Shown: positions 1 to 6,743 of the stretch, in pieces
How the letters are laid out: the number at the start of each line of letters is the position of its first letter
Numbering within the stretch: the first letter of the stretch is position 1
Notes under the pieces: model-generated
Told to the model about the DNA's origin: nothing
Databases searched by the model: none
Seen by the model: only the letters and a program-made list of their open reading frames with translations
Assembly (NCBI GenBank): GCA_038236965.1
Contig: JBBRZF010000047.1
Location: 1-20,549, forward strand
DNA length: 20,549 nucleotides
Direction: 5' to 3'
Source: JBBRZF01 sp038236965
GTDB lineage: Bacteria; Acidobacteriota; Terriglobia; Terriglobales; Acidobacteriaceae
Made by a program: the position numbers and the translations under genes

Positions 1-647
1 ATCAGGTCGCCTTCGAATTTCTGGCGCACCAGCATGTAGTCGATGCCAGCCCAAGCCAGCATGATCAGGGCACCCTTCCATCCGATCTCGAAGGCCGCCG
101 AGAGACCGAGCGCGGCGATGCCGTTGACATTGCGGTTCGCGCTGAAGGCGATGCGCGGCCATTCGCGGATGCCTACCTGTATCGCCAGATAGAGAATGAA
201 CGTGCCCGGAATGAGCGACTTCAACAAACTGCTCACACTGGTCAACGAAAAAAGTTGTTTGATCTTGTTCGCCGGACTCAGTCGTTCAAGTTTTGGCTGC
301 AACGCTTCGGGCGCAATCACAATGCCACCCTGCGCCAGGGAGCTGGCAGTCGCCATGAACCACGCTGCCAACATGGCGGGTGCTGCCCAGCGCAAGGTAA
401 TGATCTCCGTCCAGCCGGCAACCGGGCTGGCAATCCTCATTTCGTTCACCGCTGCGTAGTTGAGCAGGGTGCGCATGTAGTCGCGCCAAGCCTCGACGGC
501 CGCGCCGCCGCTCCATCCGATCAGCACGATGCCGGTCATCACCGCCAGCGCAGCGGGCAATTCGCGCGTGCGCGCAACCTGCCCCTGTTCGCGCGCTTTC
601 TTGCGTCGCTGCGGTGTTGCCTGCTCGGATTTGTTGTCAGAGGACAC
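1..647 (-). CDS. flhB: FlhB, flagellar export gate/substrate-switch protein (5' part, truncated by window start)
   Basis: Encodes the N-terminal ~215 residues of FlhB, the inner-membrane export-gate component whose C-terminal cytoplasmic domain (outside the window) switches the secretion specificity from rod/hook to filament proteins. The protein begins with a short polar stretch rich in Lys/Arg/Gln (SEQATPQRRKKAREQGQV), the family hallmark, followed by hydrophobic segments; the last visible residues, VRQKFEGDL, match the linker just after the last membrane helix. The start chosen is GTG at 647: an AGGTGA ribosome site overlaps the fliR stop at 656-658 about 8 bases upstream. No in-frame ATG fits as well. 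It is the last visible gene of the fliN-to-flhB run. The self-cleaving NPTH region cannot be checked here. Identity is sure; only the 3' end is missing. Confidence 0.93.
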   Translation of the reverse strand, partial: MSSDNKSEQATPQRRKKAREQGQVARTRELPAALAVMTGIVLIGWSGGAAVEAWRDYMRTLLNYAAVNEMRIASPVAGWTEIITLRWAAPAMLAAWFMATASSLAQGGIVIAPEALQPKLERLSPANKIKQLFSLTSVSSLLKSLIPGTFILYLAIQVGIREWPRIAFSANRNVNGIAALGLSAAFEIGWKGALIMLAWAGIDYMLVRQKFEGDL

Positions 648-655
648 TTTTCAAT

Positions 656-1420
656 TCACCTGGCCAGATGCAAAAGCCGTTCTCCTGCCTGCAAACCATT
701 TGCGAAGTAGCCTTCAAATAGCGTGGGCCACAACGCCAGCGAAGAGCCCAGCACGAAAAGCCCGACAACGTTCTTTACGGAAAGACCGATGAAAAGGATT
801 GGCAGGTTCGGAGAAGCTTTTCCCACGAACGCAAGCGCGATGTCCACCAGAACGGTCGCGACCAGGACCGGCGCCGCTATCTCTAATCCCAGAAGCCAGA
901 GGCTTCCAGCCGTGTGGAAAAGCTCCACGACCATGGGCCCGCGGATCGCGAGCGGCCCCGGAGGAAGGAAGTCGAAGCTCTGCGACACTGCGCGCAAAAG
1001 CCAGTGATGGACATTGAGTCGAAGGAAGATCAGCAACGCAAGCGTCTGGTGAAAGAGGGACAGGACCGGTGTATCGATCTGCGTCTGCGGATCCAGCACG
1101 GAGACTAGCGAATAGCCCATCTGCACGCCCAGGATGTGCCCAGCCAGTTGCGCGCCTTCGAAGACAAAGTTGGCAGACAGACCGACCAGCAGCCCAATCA
1201 GGAATTCTCCTCCGGCCACCTGCATCCACTGCATGGGACTGGCAATCTCGATGCGCGCTGCGTGCGAAGGATAGAGCGCCGCCGTCAGTGCCAACGACAG
1301 GCCGGCCTTCAGTCGCACAGGGATGCTGAGACTTCCAAGAAACGGCGCGAAGATCATCAAGCCGGATATACGCATCCCGACGAAAGCCACGCCACCCACG
1401 AGTTGTCCCAGATCAAGCAC
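656..1420 (-). CDS. fliR: FliR, flagellar export gate membrane protein
   Basis: FliR is a polytopic inner-membrane protein that joins FliP and FliQ in the helical export-gate pore inside the MS-ring. The 254-residue length is normal for the family. The N-terminus (MRISGLMIFAPFLGSLSIPV) carries the characteristic arrangement of a hydrophobic helix followed by a P-V-R-L-K turn, and further hydrophobic blocks are spaced through the protein, ending in a short basic tail. The likely start is a GTG at 1420, six bases after the fliQ stop, with a GGTGA ribosome site that overlaps that stop. It is followed 8 bases later by flhB. Spacing and order (fliP-fliQ-fliR-flhB) are the usual ones. Confident call from both sequence and context. 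Confidence 0.95.
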   Translation of the reverse strand: MLDLGQLVGGVAFVGMRISGLMIFAPFLGSLSIPVRLKAGLSLALTAALYPSHAARIEIASPMQWMQVAGGEFLIGLLVGLSANFVFEGAQLAGHILGVQMGYSLVSVLDPQTQIDTPVLSLFHQTLALLIFLRLNVHHWLLRAVSQSFDFLPPGPLAIRGPMVVELFHTAGSLWLLGLEIAAPVLVATVLVDIALAFVGKASPNLPILFIGLSVKNVVGLFVLGSSLALWPTLFEGYFANGLQAGERLLHLAR

Positions 1421-1426
1421 TGCACA

Positions 1427-1696
1427 TCACCGGAGGTAAGGATGAAAGTCCATGAACAACTGCGTAGTGAACATGCCGAGCCGGCGCAACATCCAAGGCA
1501 TCAGCAGGAAGATCGCAGCCGCCGTTCCCAGCAGACGCGGGACGGTGGCCACTGTTGATTCCTGCACAGACGTCAGCACTTGCACGATGCTGATCATCAG
1601 GCTGATGACCGTCGCGATGGCCAGCACCGGCAAGCCGATCAGCATTGCCGCTTGCAGCGTCTTGCGGCCGAGTTCGACGATGACTTCCGTAGGCAT
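1427..1696 (-). CDS. fliQ: FliQ, flagellar export gate small membrane protein
   Basis: An 89-residue protein with two long hydrophobic helices (about residues 15-40 and 52-75), exactly the size and topology of FliQ, which packs around the FliP/FliR core of the export gate. The N-terminus shows the family pattern of a polar helix (EVIVELGRKTLQAAMLIGLPVL), then a long membrane segment, the short loop QESTVATVPR, and a second helix ending in FLLMPWMLRRL. Its ATG shares one base with the fliP stop (TGATG at 1694-1698), indicating translational coupling. No oddities seen. Confidence 0.96.
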   Translation of the reverse strand: MPTEVIVELGRKTLQAAMLIGLPVLAIATVISLMISIVQVLTSVQESTVATVPRLLGTAAAIFLLMPWMLRRLGMFTTQLFMDFHPYLR

Positions 1697-2472
1697 CAGG
1701 CAAAGCTCCGCATAATGGATCCAATGAGCAGGTTCCAGCCATCGACCATCACGAACAGCAGAAGTTTGATCGGTGTCGAAATCACCACCGGAGGCAGTTG
1801 CAACATCCCGATTGAAGTGGTGATGGAGGCGACAACCATGTCGACGACCAGGAAGGGAAGAAACAACACCGCCCCGATCTGGAAGCCGGCCTTCAATTCA
1901 GAAAGGATGTAAGCAGGCGCCACCACCCGCATCGACAGGTCTTCGGGCACGCGCGGTCGCGGTTCCTTGGCTAGCTCGACAAATAACGCGACGTCCTTCT
2001 CGCGCACGTAGCGCAGCATGAATTGCTTGACCGGCAAACTGCCGCGCTCCGCCGCCTGCATGGCCGTCAAATTTCCTTGTTGGAAGGGCACGATTGCCTG
2101 CTGCTGTATGGCCGCGCCTACGGGTTGCATCAGAAAGTAGGTCAACACCAGCGATAAGCCGATGAGCGTTTGATTACTGGGCGCACTCTGCGTTCCCAGG
2201 GCCTGCCGCAAAAAATGAAAGATCACCAGTAGCCGTACGAAGGGAGTCATGCACAACAGGATCGCCGGCAACAACGTGAGCAACGTGAGCAGTACCACGA
2301 TTCCCCACGGCACCGTTCCCGATGTCCCCAGTCCACTCCACGCCAGGTTCTGAACGGGTGTGGCAGGTGCGCCCGTTGTTGCGACCGGACCGGCAAAGCT
2401 CATCGCGCTGAATGTCCAGATGAACAGCAACGGCCAACCCAGCGCGCGCAATCTCCTGAGCGTTGAGCTCAC
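1696..2472 (-). CDS. fliP: FliP, flagellar export gate core protein
   Basis: FliP forms the pentameric core of the export-gate pore. The 258-residue protein has a cleavable-type signal peptide (basic residues 5-8, hydrophobic core to about residue 24, SFAG), then four membrane segments. Diagnostic motifs include the first helix (CMTPFVRLLVIFHFLRQALG), the periplasmic loop ending near RPRVPEDLSM, and ELKAGFQIGAVLFLPFLVVD, which is the classic FliP/SctR signature. The start is a GTG at 2472 that overlaps the fliO stop by 4 bases (GTGA). It is followed by fliQ with a one-base overlap. Length and sequence are typical. Confidence 0.96.
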   Translation of the reverse strand: MSSTLRRLRALGWPLLFIWTFSAMSFAGPVATTGAPATPVQNLAWSGLGTSGTVPWGIVVLLTLLTLLPAILLCMTPFVRLLVIFHFLRQALGTQSAPSNQTLIGLSLVLTYFLMQPVGAAIQQQAIVPFQQGNLTAMQAAERGSLPVKQFMLRYVREKDVALFVELAKEPRPRVPEDLSMRVVAPAYILSELKAGFQIGAVLFLPFLVVDMVVASITTSIGMLQLPPVVISTPIKLLLFVMVDGWNLLIGSIMRSFA

Positions 2473-2810
2473 GGCCTCACTCTTTCATCGGCATCCGCGA
2501 GAGATACGGCAAAGCGCGTGTTCTGCTCAAGACTGCTCAACAACGACATAGACGGTCCCGAAGCGCCCACAAGAAAGCGCTGCTGCTCGAACTGCACCAC
2601 GGCAATCAATCGCTTCTCGCCCAGCGAAACGGTTTCCAACACCTGCAGTCTGCGAACCGGGCGCGAGAGGGTCACCTTGCGCATCCAGCGCGCCATCGCC
2701 TTTCGCAATCTTTTCCACTGACGCGTCAACGGGCGTGCCGAATTCCTAGGCTGCGACTTTCGAGGCACTGGAACCTCTACGATGCGCGGTTTGTTTTTGC
2801 GAATACTCAT
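2469..2810 (-). CDS. fliO: FliO-like export apparatus assembly protein, lacking a membrane helix
   Basis: A 113-residue protein in the fliO position (fliN-fliO-fliP). The C-terminal half (about residues 52-92, LQVLETVSLGEKRLIAVV followed by FLVGAS and SLLSSL) has the FliO cytoplasmic-domain pattern: a small beta-rich module of the form L-V-hydrophobic, L-G-x-K-x-L, LVG. FliO normally starts with a transmembrane helix and helps FliP fold into a ring. Here residues 1-50 are strongly basic (many Arg/Lys, QWKRLRKAMARWMRKV) with no hydrophobic stretch long enough to span a membrane. The start ATG at 2810 overlaps the fliN stop in ATGA; a further upstream in-frame start exists at 2867 but lies inside fliN and adds no membrane helix. 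Product assigned from domain pattern and position. Confidence 0.75.
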   Translation of the reverse strand: MSIRKNKPRIVEVPVPRKSQPRNSARPLTRQWKRLRKAMARWMRKVTLSRPVRRLQVLETVSLGEKRLIAVVQFEQQRFLVGASGPSMSLLSSLEQNTRFAVSLADADERVRP

Positions 2811-3115
2811 GCCAACTCCGTGAGGCGTGCGGCAAGCCTCTCTCCCACTACCTCGAATTCTGTCCACGCGATCAGTTCACCATTCGCGCGCAGCGGTATA
2901 TCACTGCTCTGGCTCCAGCAGGTGTCGATGATGTTTTCCGGTTCCAGTCGAAGCAGATCGCGCACCGTGAACGAGGGAATCGGCAACTCAAGCGCCAGTC
3001 CGCAAGGAAGCTCGACCAAAGCACCCCACTCGTCGGGGGCTCCCGGCAACAACGGCAACGAACCGGCCATCCCCGTCGGTGTCGCGTTTGCGGTGTCTTG
3101 GGCAGAGGGCGGCAT
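2807..3115 (-). CDS. fliN: FliN, flagellar C-ring switch protein (single SpoA domain)
   Basis: FliN lies at the bottom of the cytoplasmic C-ring, where it takes part in rotor switching and docks the FliH/FliI export ATPase. The 102-residue product has a variable N-terminal ~30 residues and one SpoA domain (about 32-102), seen from the pattern LVELPCGLALELP, FTVRDLLRLEPENII, IPLRANGELIAWTEFEVV and the closing RLTEL. The ATG at 3115 is preferred over an in-frame TTG at 3136, because the latter falls inside the putative sigma54 promoter; an in-frame ATG at 3070 is the other option. It heads the fliN-O-P-Q-R-flhB run, and fliO overlaps its end. No FliM gene precedes it, which is unusual since fliM often sits next to fliN. 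Confidence 0.88.
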   Translation of the reverse strand: MPPSAQDTANATPTGMAGSLPLLPGAPDEWGALVELPCGLALELPIPSFTVRDLLRLEPENIIDTCWSQSSDIPLRANGELIAWTEFEVVGERLAARLTELA

Positions 3116-3131
3116 GGTCAGCCTGCGTAAG

Positions 3132-3147
3132 TGCAATTCATGTGCCG
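3132..3147 (-). promoter_or_regulatory. Putative sigma54 (-24/-12) promoter of the fliN-flhB operon
   Basis: Read on the minus strand the site is CGGCACATGAATTGCA. This matches the RpoN consensus TGGCAC-N5-TTGCA at nearly every key base, with GG and GC exactly 10 bases apart. It lies in the 229-bp flgE-fliN gap, the only sizeable gap near here. A start 12 bases past the -12 C would fall near 3121, leaving only about 6 bases before the fliN ATG. Two sigma54 activators are encoded in the window, in keeping with RpoN control. The rest of the gap holds the hairpin after flgE and an isolated run of seven T (minus strand, 3191-3197) with no stable stem before it. Confidence 0.6.
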
Positions 3148-3305
3148 GGAGTGAGCTGGGGGGAAAGAAATCCGCTTTGTGCGCCGAGTCAAAAAAACAT
3201 TGCAGCGGAATGACTTAAGTATGTGGGCATCCGCGCCGAAGTTGAGACTGGGGCTGTGCGACGTCCACGGATCACGAACGTTGGTAAATCTTAATGAAGG
3301 ACATC

Positions 3306-3337
3306 TTAGGAACGGCACCAGCAGGCGCCGTTCCTAA
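3306..3337 (-). terminator. 11-bp perfect hairpin 7 bases after flgE (likely terminator or 3' mRNA end)
   Basis: TTAGGAACGGC at 3306-3316 is exactly complementary to GCCGTTCCTAA at 3327-3337, with a 10-base loop. It starts 7 bases beyond the flgE stop codon (3345-3347), where the fliK-flgD-flgE transcript should end. On the minus strand no run of T follows, so it is not a textbook intrinsic terminator in that direction. On the plus strand a T-rich stretch (CTTTCTTTTATC) does follow. It may act as a transcript-end stabiliser or a Rho-assisted terminator. Confidence 0.55.
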
Positions 3338-3344
3338 CTTTCTT

Positions 3345-4580
3345 TTATCGTTTCAGGTTGATCGTTTCTTGCGTGATCTCGTCGAAGGTGGTGATGACGC
3401 GGGCGTTTGCCTGAAAGCCTCGTTGCGCCATGATGAGCTGCGCGAACTCCTTCGCGATATCCACATTCGACAGCTCAAGCGAACCGCCGGCCAGCATACC
3501 GCGTCCACCTGCTCCCGGAGTGCCTACACTCGGCTGTCCGGAGGAGAGGCTCGACTCAAAACTGTTGTGCCCTACTCGAGACAATCCCTGCGGATTGGCG
3601 AAGCTGGCCAATGCCAGTTGCGCCAATACCTGGGTTCCATTTGTGAACGAGCCCTGCACCATCCCGTTCGGACTGATTGAAAATTCCAGAAGAGAACCGC
3701 TGGCGGATCCGTCTTGGGAGGTCGAGGTGGTGTCGCTGGTAGCGGCCATTTGCGTCATCAGTCCGGCGCTGGTAGTGTCTCGCAGATTCCACGTGAAGGT
3801 GAGATCAGATGCGCCGTCGGCCAATTTCGCCGCTGTAAAACTTGGCGAAGTCAGTGGTGATGTGAGGTGACCGTTCCCATCAAAGTTCAAAGTGCCTGTT
3901 CCCAGTACGACGGCAGCCCCGGTTGCGCCTACGTCTGCTGCGGGAATGCTTGCTTCGTAAGACCATTGATTGCTGGTTGCATCCTTCGTGAACTTTATGC
4001 TGATGATGTGGCTTGAGCCGAGCGAATCATGCACCGTGATGTCGCTGCTGAATTCCGTGCCTACCGCCGAACTGGCGTCCAGGTTGCTCTTCATCGAAAT
4101 GTTTTCAGTAGCGTGGGGAGCGCTGGGTTGGCCCCTTCCGACCTGGATAGGAACAAGTCCTGCGCCAGCATCGATGGTTCCATTGGTAGCTCCGTAACCC
4201 AGAACCTGGTATCCATCCGGGGTCATCAGGAAGCCGTCATTATCGACCGTGAAATTTCCTGCACGCGTGAATTGTCGCTGTCCATCGCGCTGAACGACGA
4301 AGAATCCTTCCCCGGAAATGGCGACGTCCGTAGGCACGCCGCTCGATTCAACGTTGCCGCCCGTGAACACCGTAGAGACGGACCCGACCGTCGCGCCAGC
4401 GCCGATCTGAATCGCATCGCCAGATCCTGTCGTACCGATGGTCTGATAAAACAGGTCGCGGAATGTCGCGCGCGTCTGCTTGTAGCCGACCGTGTTGAGG
4501 TTCGCAAGATTGTTGGCGATAGCCGATAAAGCGGTGGAGCTAGCTGTCAGTCCAGAAAGAGGAATAGAAAATACCGGCAT
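3345..4580 (-). CDS. flgE: FlgE, flagellar hook protein
   Basis: FlgE subunits polymerise into the hook, the universal joint between rod and filament. The 411-residue product starts with the D0 helix typical of axial proteins (PLSGLTASSTALSAIANNLA, then NLNTVGYKQTR), has the conserved D1 segment GVPTDVAISGEGFFVV with FTRAGNFTVDNDGFL and GYQVLGYG, a Ser/Thr/Gly-rich variable middle (about 150-320), and ends with the C-terminal coiled-coil helix pattern SNVDIAKEFAQLIMAQRGFQ and the motif ANARVITTFDEI. The length is close to that of E. coli FlgE. The ATG at 4580 follows a perfect AGGAGG ribosome site with a 5-base spacer, suggesting strong translation as expected for a structural subunit. It lies 12 bases after flgD. 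Confidence 0.96.
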   Translation of the reverse strand: MPVFSIPLSGLTASSTALSAIANNLANLNTVGYKQTRATFRDLFYQTIGTTGSGDAIQIGAGATVGSVSTVFTGGNVESSGVPTDVAISGEGFFVVQRDGQRQFTRAGNFTVDNDGFLMTPDGYQVLGYGATNGTIDAGAGLVPIQVGRGQPSAPHATENISMKSNLDASSAVGTEFSSDITVHDSLGSSHIISIKFTKDATSNQWSYEASIPAADVGATGAAVVLGTGTLNFDGNGHLTSPLTSPSFTAAKLADGASDLTFTWNLRDTTSAGLMTQMAATSDTTSTSQDGSASGSLLEFSISPNGMVQGSFTNGTQVLAQLALASFANPQGLSRVGHNSFESSLSSGQPSVGTPGAGGRGMLAGGSLELSNVDIAKEFAQLIMAQRGFQANARVITTFDEITQETINLKR

Positions 4581-4592
4581 AAGGACCTCCTG

Positions 4593-4865
4593 TTACGCAA
4601 CTGCTTTGGTGGATGGAGCGCTCGTGGTCGAGTCCTGCAGTATCTGGCGGATCTGCATCAGTTGTCCCAGGGTGTTGAACTGCACCAGTTGTCCGACGAA
4701 GGCCGTCGGGTCCATGGGGGAAAGTGGATCTTGCGACTTCAGCTGCGCGGTCAGCAGGCTGATAAAAAGGTCTTGTGAATTATCGCCGCCCATGGCGTCA
4801 GTTCCCGATGAGTTGGAAGACGCGTTCGGCGCGACGTGCGAAGCGAAATTCGGTGTGATCTGCAT
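4593..4865 (-). CDS. flgD: FlgD, hook-capping (scaffold) protein, very short form
   Basis: FlgD caps the growing hook and is needed for FlgE assembly. The product has 90 residues (91 if the first of two adjacent ATGs is used); AGGAG lies 6 bases before the second ATG at 4865 but only 3 before the first. Residues about 30-77 (DLFISLLTAQLKSQDPLSPM, then DPTAFVGQLVQFNTLGQLM) are the conserved N-terminal FlgD region, including the signature Q-L-x-x-Q-D-P-L-x-P-M-D. The C-terminal tudor-like and Ig-like domains of enteric FlgD (about 230 residues) are wholly absent; the stop TAA is followed directly by the flgE ribosome site, so nothing appears to have been lost to a frameshift. The gene lies between fliK and flgE, the standard neighbourhood. 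Confidence 0.9.
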   Translation of the reverse strand: MQITPNFASHVAPNASSNSSGTDAMGGDNSQDLFISLLTAQLKSQDPLSPMDPTAFVGQLVQFNTLGQLMQIRQILQDSTTSAPSTKAVA

Positions 4866-4874
4866 CATAAGCTC

Positions 4875-6593
4875 CTAGGCGCGGACGCTAAGTCCGCCGA
4901 AATATCGCGATTCGTTCGCGGCACCCATCCAATGCGGGGCTTGCCTGCTCGGCTCGTCCTCGGTGTCGGAATAAATCGCTGGCAGTGGGTAGCCAGGTGC
5001 TCCATTCTGATTTCGTTGCTGCTGAGCGTTTCTGCCATGGTCGCCCTGTGCGCTTGCGCCACTGGTATTCACGGAAGCGCTGCTCAGGTCGAGATGATTC
5101 TTCTCCAGCGCGCGCTGGAGCGATGGCAATTCCGCGCTGATCAACGCCCCCAGTTCTGACCGTTCCACTCCAAAACTGGCGGAGACGTGCGCGTTCTGCA
5201 GAACGGTCCTCACCTGTACGTGCCCCATGTCGGTGTTGATCCCTACCTGCATCTCGGCACGTCCCAGATGTTCGAGGATTCGCGCCGACTGGATCACCTC
5301 ACGAATCTGCGAAACATCCACACCAGTTGAAGCCATCACGATTGCGTCCGCTGGAACATCTTTGCTGCTCGCTGCAACTGTCATTCCCGTGGATTCGTGG
5401 CGTTGCGCATTCGCACTCGCCGAAGTCAGGAGAATCGCCGGAGTTACAGGCGTCGTCTCCCGAGCCATCGGGTCGATGACCACAGCCTGCGGCACAGAGG
5501 AGGTTGCAAGTTCGGAGCTGCTTGCCCGCGCAACTGTAGTTTCCTCTGAAGTTTGGATCGCTTCCGGAGAGGCTTTGGCGATTTCTGCCGGAATGGCAAG
5601 AGTTTTTCGTTCCGCCATCTGTTTGGCTGCTGCCTTGGGTCGCGCGTCGGGAAGTTCCGGATGCTTATCGCGCGCCATGAGCTCTATCTGGGGATTGACG
5701 TGTTTGGCCGTTTCTTCTCCTTGGCTGTGGAGATTGGCCGGCGATTCCACGATTCCTTCTAGCGATCTCGAGTCCGGCTTCTTGGCGACGATTTCTCCGG
5801 CACCGGTCGGATAGAGGTTTGCAGAAAGGTTTGGTCGGGTCACCACACTCGTGCCCGGCGCGACTGGCAACTTGGCGTTGGACAATGTTCTGACACGATC
5901 GTGTGTTGATGGAACGTCGGACGTGCAGAAAGAGATGCCGTCTGCTTCGACTGTAGTCGCGGCTTGCTCGTTCGGGAGAGGCGTTCCGGATTCAGGTGAG
6001 GTTTTCACGGCACCGACGGGATTCTGCAAAATCTCGGGAGTCAGACGAGTCGCATCGTCATCGCCCTGACTCTTCGCGATGAGATTTGTCTCTGGCAGGA
6101 TTTCTTGCAACTCTTTCGATACCGAAGCGACTGCGGACACCATCTCCGCAGCATCGGGCGTCGCCGCGTTTGAGATATTGGTTTCTTTAGGGTTCTTCCC
6201 AAAAACTGGTAAAACCTCAACTGCGGCTATCCTGGATTGCGGCTCAAACTTCGCGTGCACCTCTTGACCGCCAGGGACTTCGTTGCTGACGAATACCGGC
6301 GGCATGAGAGCGATTGTTTGTTGCGGGGCGCCAAGCGCGGTCAGTACCGCTTCGACCTCGGCAGAAGGATCGTCCTGCGAAGTTTTATCGGCTGCTCTTA
6401 CAGGCCTTGTCATCACTGCGACGTTTGCGGCACTCGCCGTAGCACTTTGTGAGGTTGCCGCATCGCCAGGCTTCTCCAAGGTCATCGCTGTGTCTAGCGC
6501 TTCAGCGAACGGCGCCTCCGGGTTTTTCGCAGCACTGGTTGCGCCCAGTGAATCCGCGTCGATAGCATTTCCGATTTGTACTGGATTGACCAT
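4875..6593 (-). CDS. fliK: FliK, flagellar hook-length control protein
   Basis: FliK is a secreted ruler that measures the hook and triggers the FlhB specificity switch. The 572-residue protein has the expected architecture: a long low-complexity N-terminal region rich in Ala, Ser, Thr, Pro and Glu (about 1-425), then a compact conserved C-terminal domain (about 430-512: LGRAEMQVGINTDMGHVQVR followed by VLQNAHVSASFGVERSELGA and LPSLQRALEKNHLDL), which resembles the Flg_hook domain, and a polar ~60-residue tail. The start ATG at 6593 has GAGGG just upstream. Its stop overlaps the flgD ribosome site (TAGGAG). Sequence similarity of the N-terminal part is expected to be weak; the call rests on the C-terminal domain and the fliJ-fliK-flgD-flgE order. 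Confidence 0.88.
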   Translation of the reverse strand: MVNPVQIGNAIDADSLGATSAAKNPEAPFAEALDTAMTLEKPGDAATSQSATASAANVAVMTRPVRAADKTSQDDPSAEVEAVLTALGAPQQTIALMPPVFVSNEVPGGQEVHAKFEPQSRIAAVEVLPVFGKNPKETNISNAATPDAAEMVSAVASVSKELQEILPETNLIAKSQGDDDATRLTPEILQNPVGAVKTSPESGTPLPNEQAATTVEADGISFCTSDVPSTHDRVRTLSNAKLPVAPGTSVVTRPNLSANLYPTGAGEIVAKKPDSRSLEGIVESPANLHSQGEETAKHVNPQIELMARDKHPELPDARPKAAAKQMAERKTLAIPAEIAKASPEAIQTSEETTVARASSSELATSSVPQAVVIDPMARETTPVTPAILLTSASANAQRHESTGMTVAASSKDVPADAIVMASTGVDVSQIREVIQSARILEHLGRAEMQVGINTDMGHVQVRTVLQNAHVSASFGVERSELGALISAELPSLQRALEKNHLDLSSASVNTSGASAQGDHGRNAQQQRNQNGAPGYPLPAIYSDTEDEPSRQAPHWMGAANESRYFGGLSVRA

Positions 6594-6608
6594 TGCACCC
6601 TCGACAAG

Positions 6609-6624
6609 TGCATTTCAGCCGCCA
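6609..6624 (-). promoter_or_regulatory. Putative sigma54 (-24/-12) promoter upstream of fliK
   Basis: Minus-strand TGGCGGCTGAAATGCA has TGGC and TGCA with GG and GC exactly 10 bases apart, as RpoN promoters require. It lies in the 150-bp gap between fliJ and fliK. The -12 C is only 16 bases before the fliK ATG, so the predicted transcript start (about 6598) would leave a leader of about 5 bases. The remainder of the gap shows no other convincing promoter; a 5-bp TGCCG/CGGCA pairing with a long loop near 6683-6722 is too weak to call a terminator for fliJ. Confidence 0.55.
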
Positions 6625-6743
6625 AATCCACCAAGTTGCGATTGCTCTTCCTGGGACTCCTGAATTCAAGTACTTAGATTTTGTGCCGATGGGATGGATG
6701 GTTGGAAGATGAGCCGGCAGTGTGACTTCTCGGCAGAGTTTGC

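Noticed and set aside
2268..2292. Tandem CAACGTGAG repeat
   Set aside because: Two copies only, inside fliP, encoding a Leu-Leu-Thr repeat of a membrane helix; explained by the coding sequence.
3180..3215. Run of seven T (minus strand) possibly part of an intrinsic terminator
   Set aside because: The only stem before it is CATT/AATG (4 bp), too weak; the region is upstream of fliN and more likely spacer.
6683..6722. Possible fliJ terminator from TGCCG/CGGCA pairing
   Set aside because: Five base pairs with a loop of roughly 30 bases and no T-run; not credible as a terminator.
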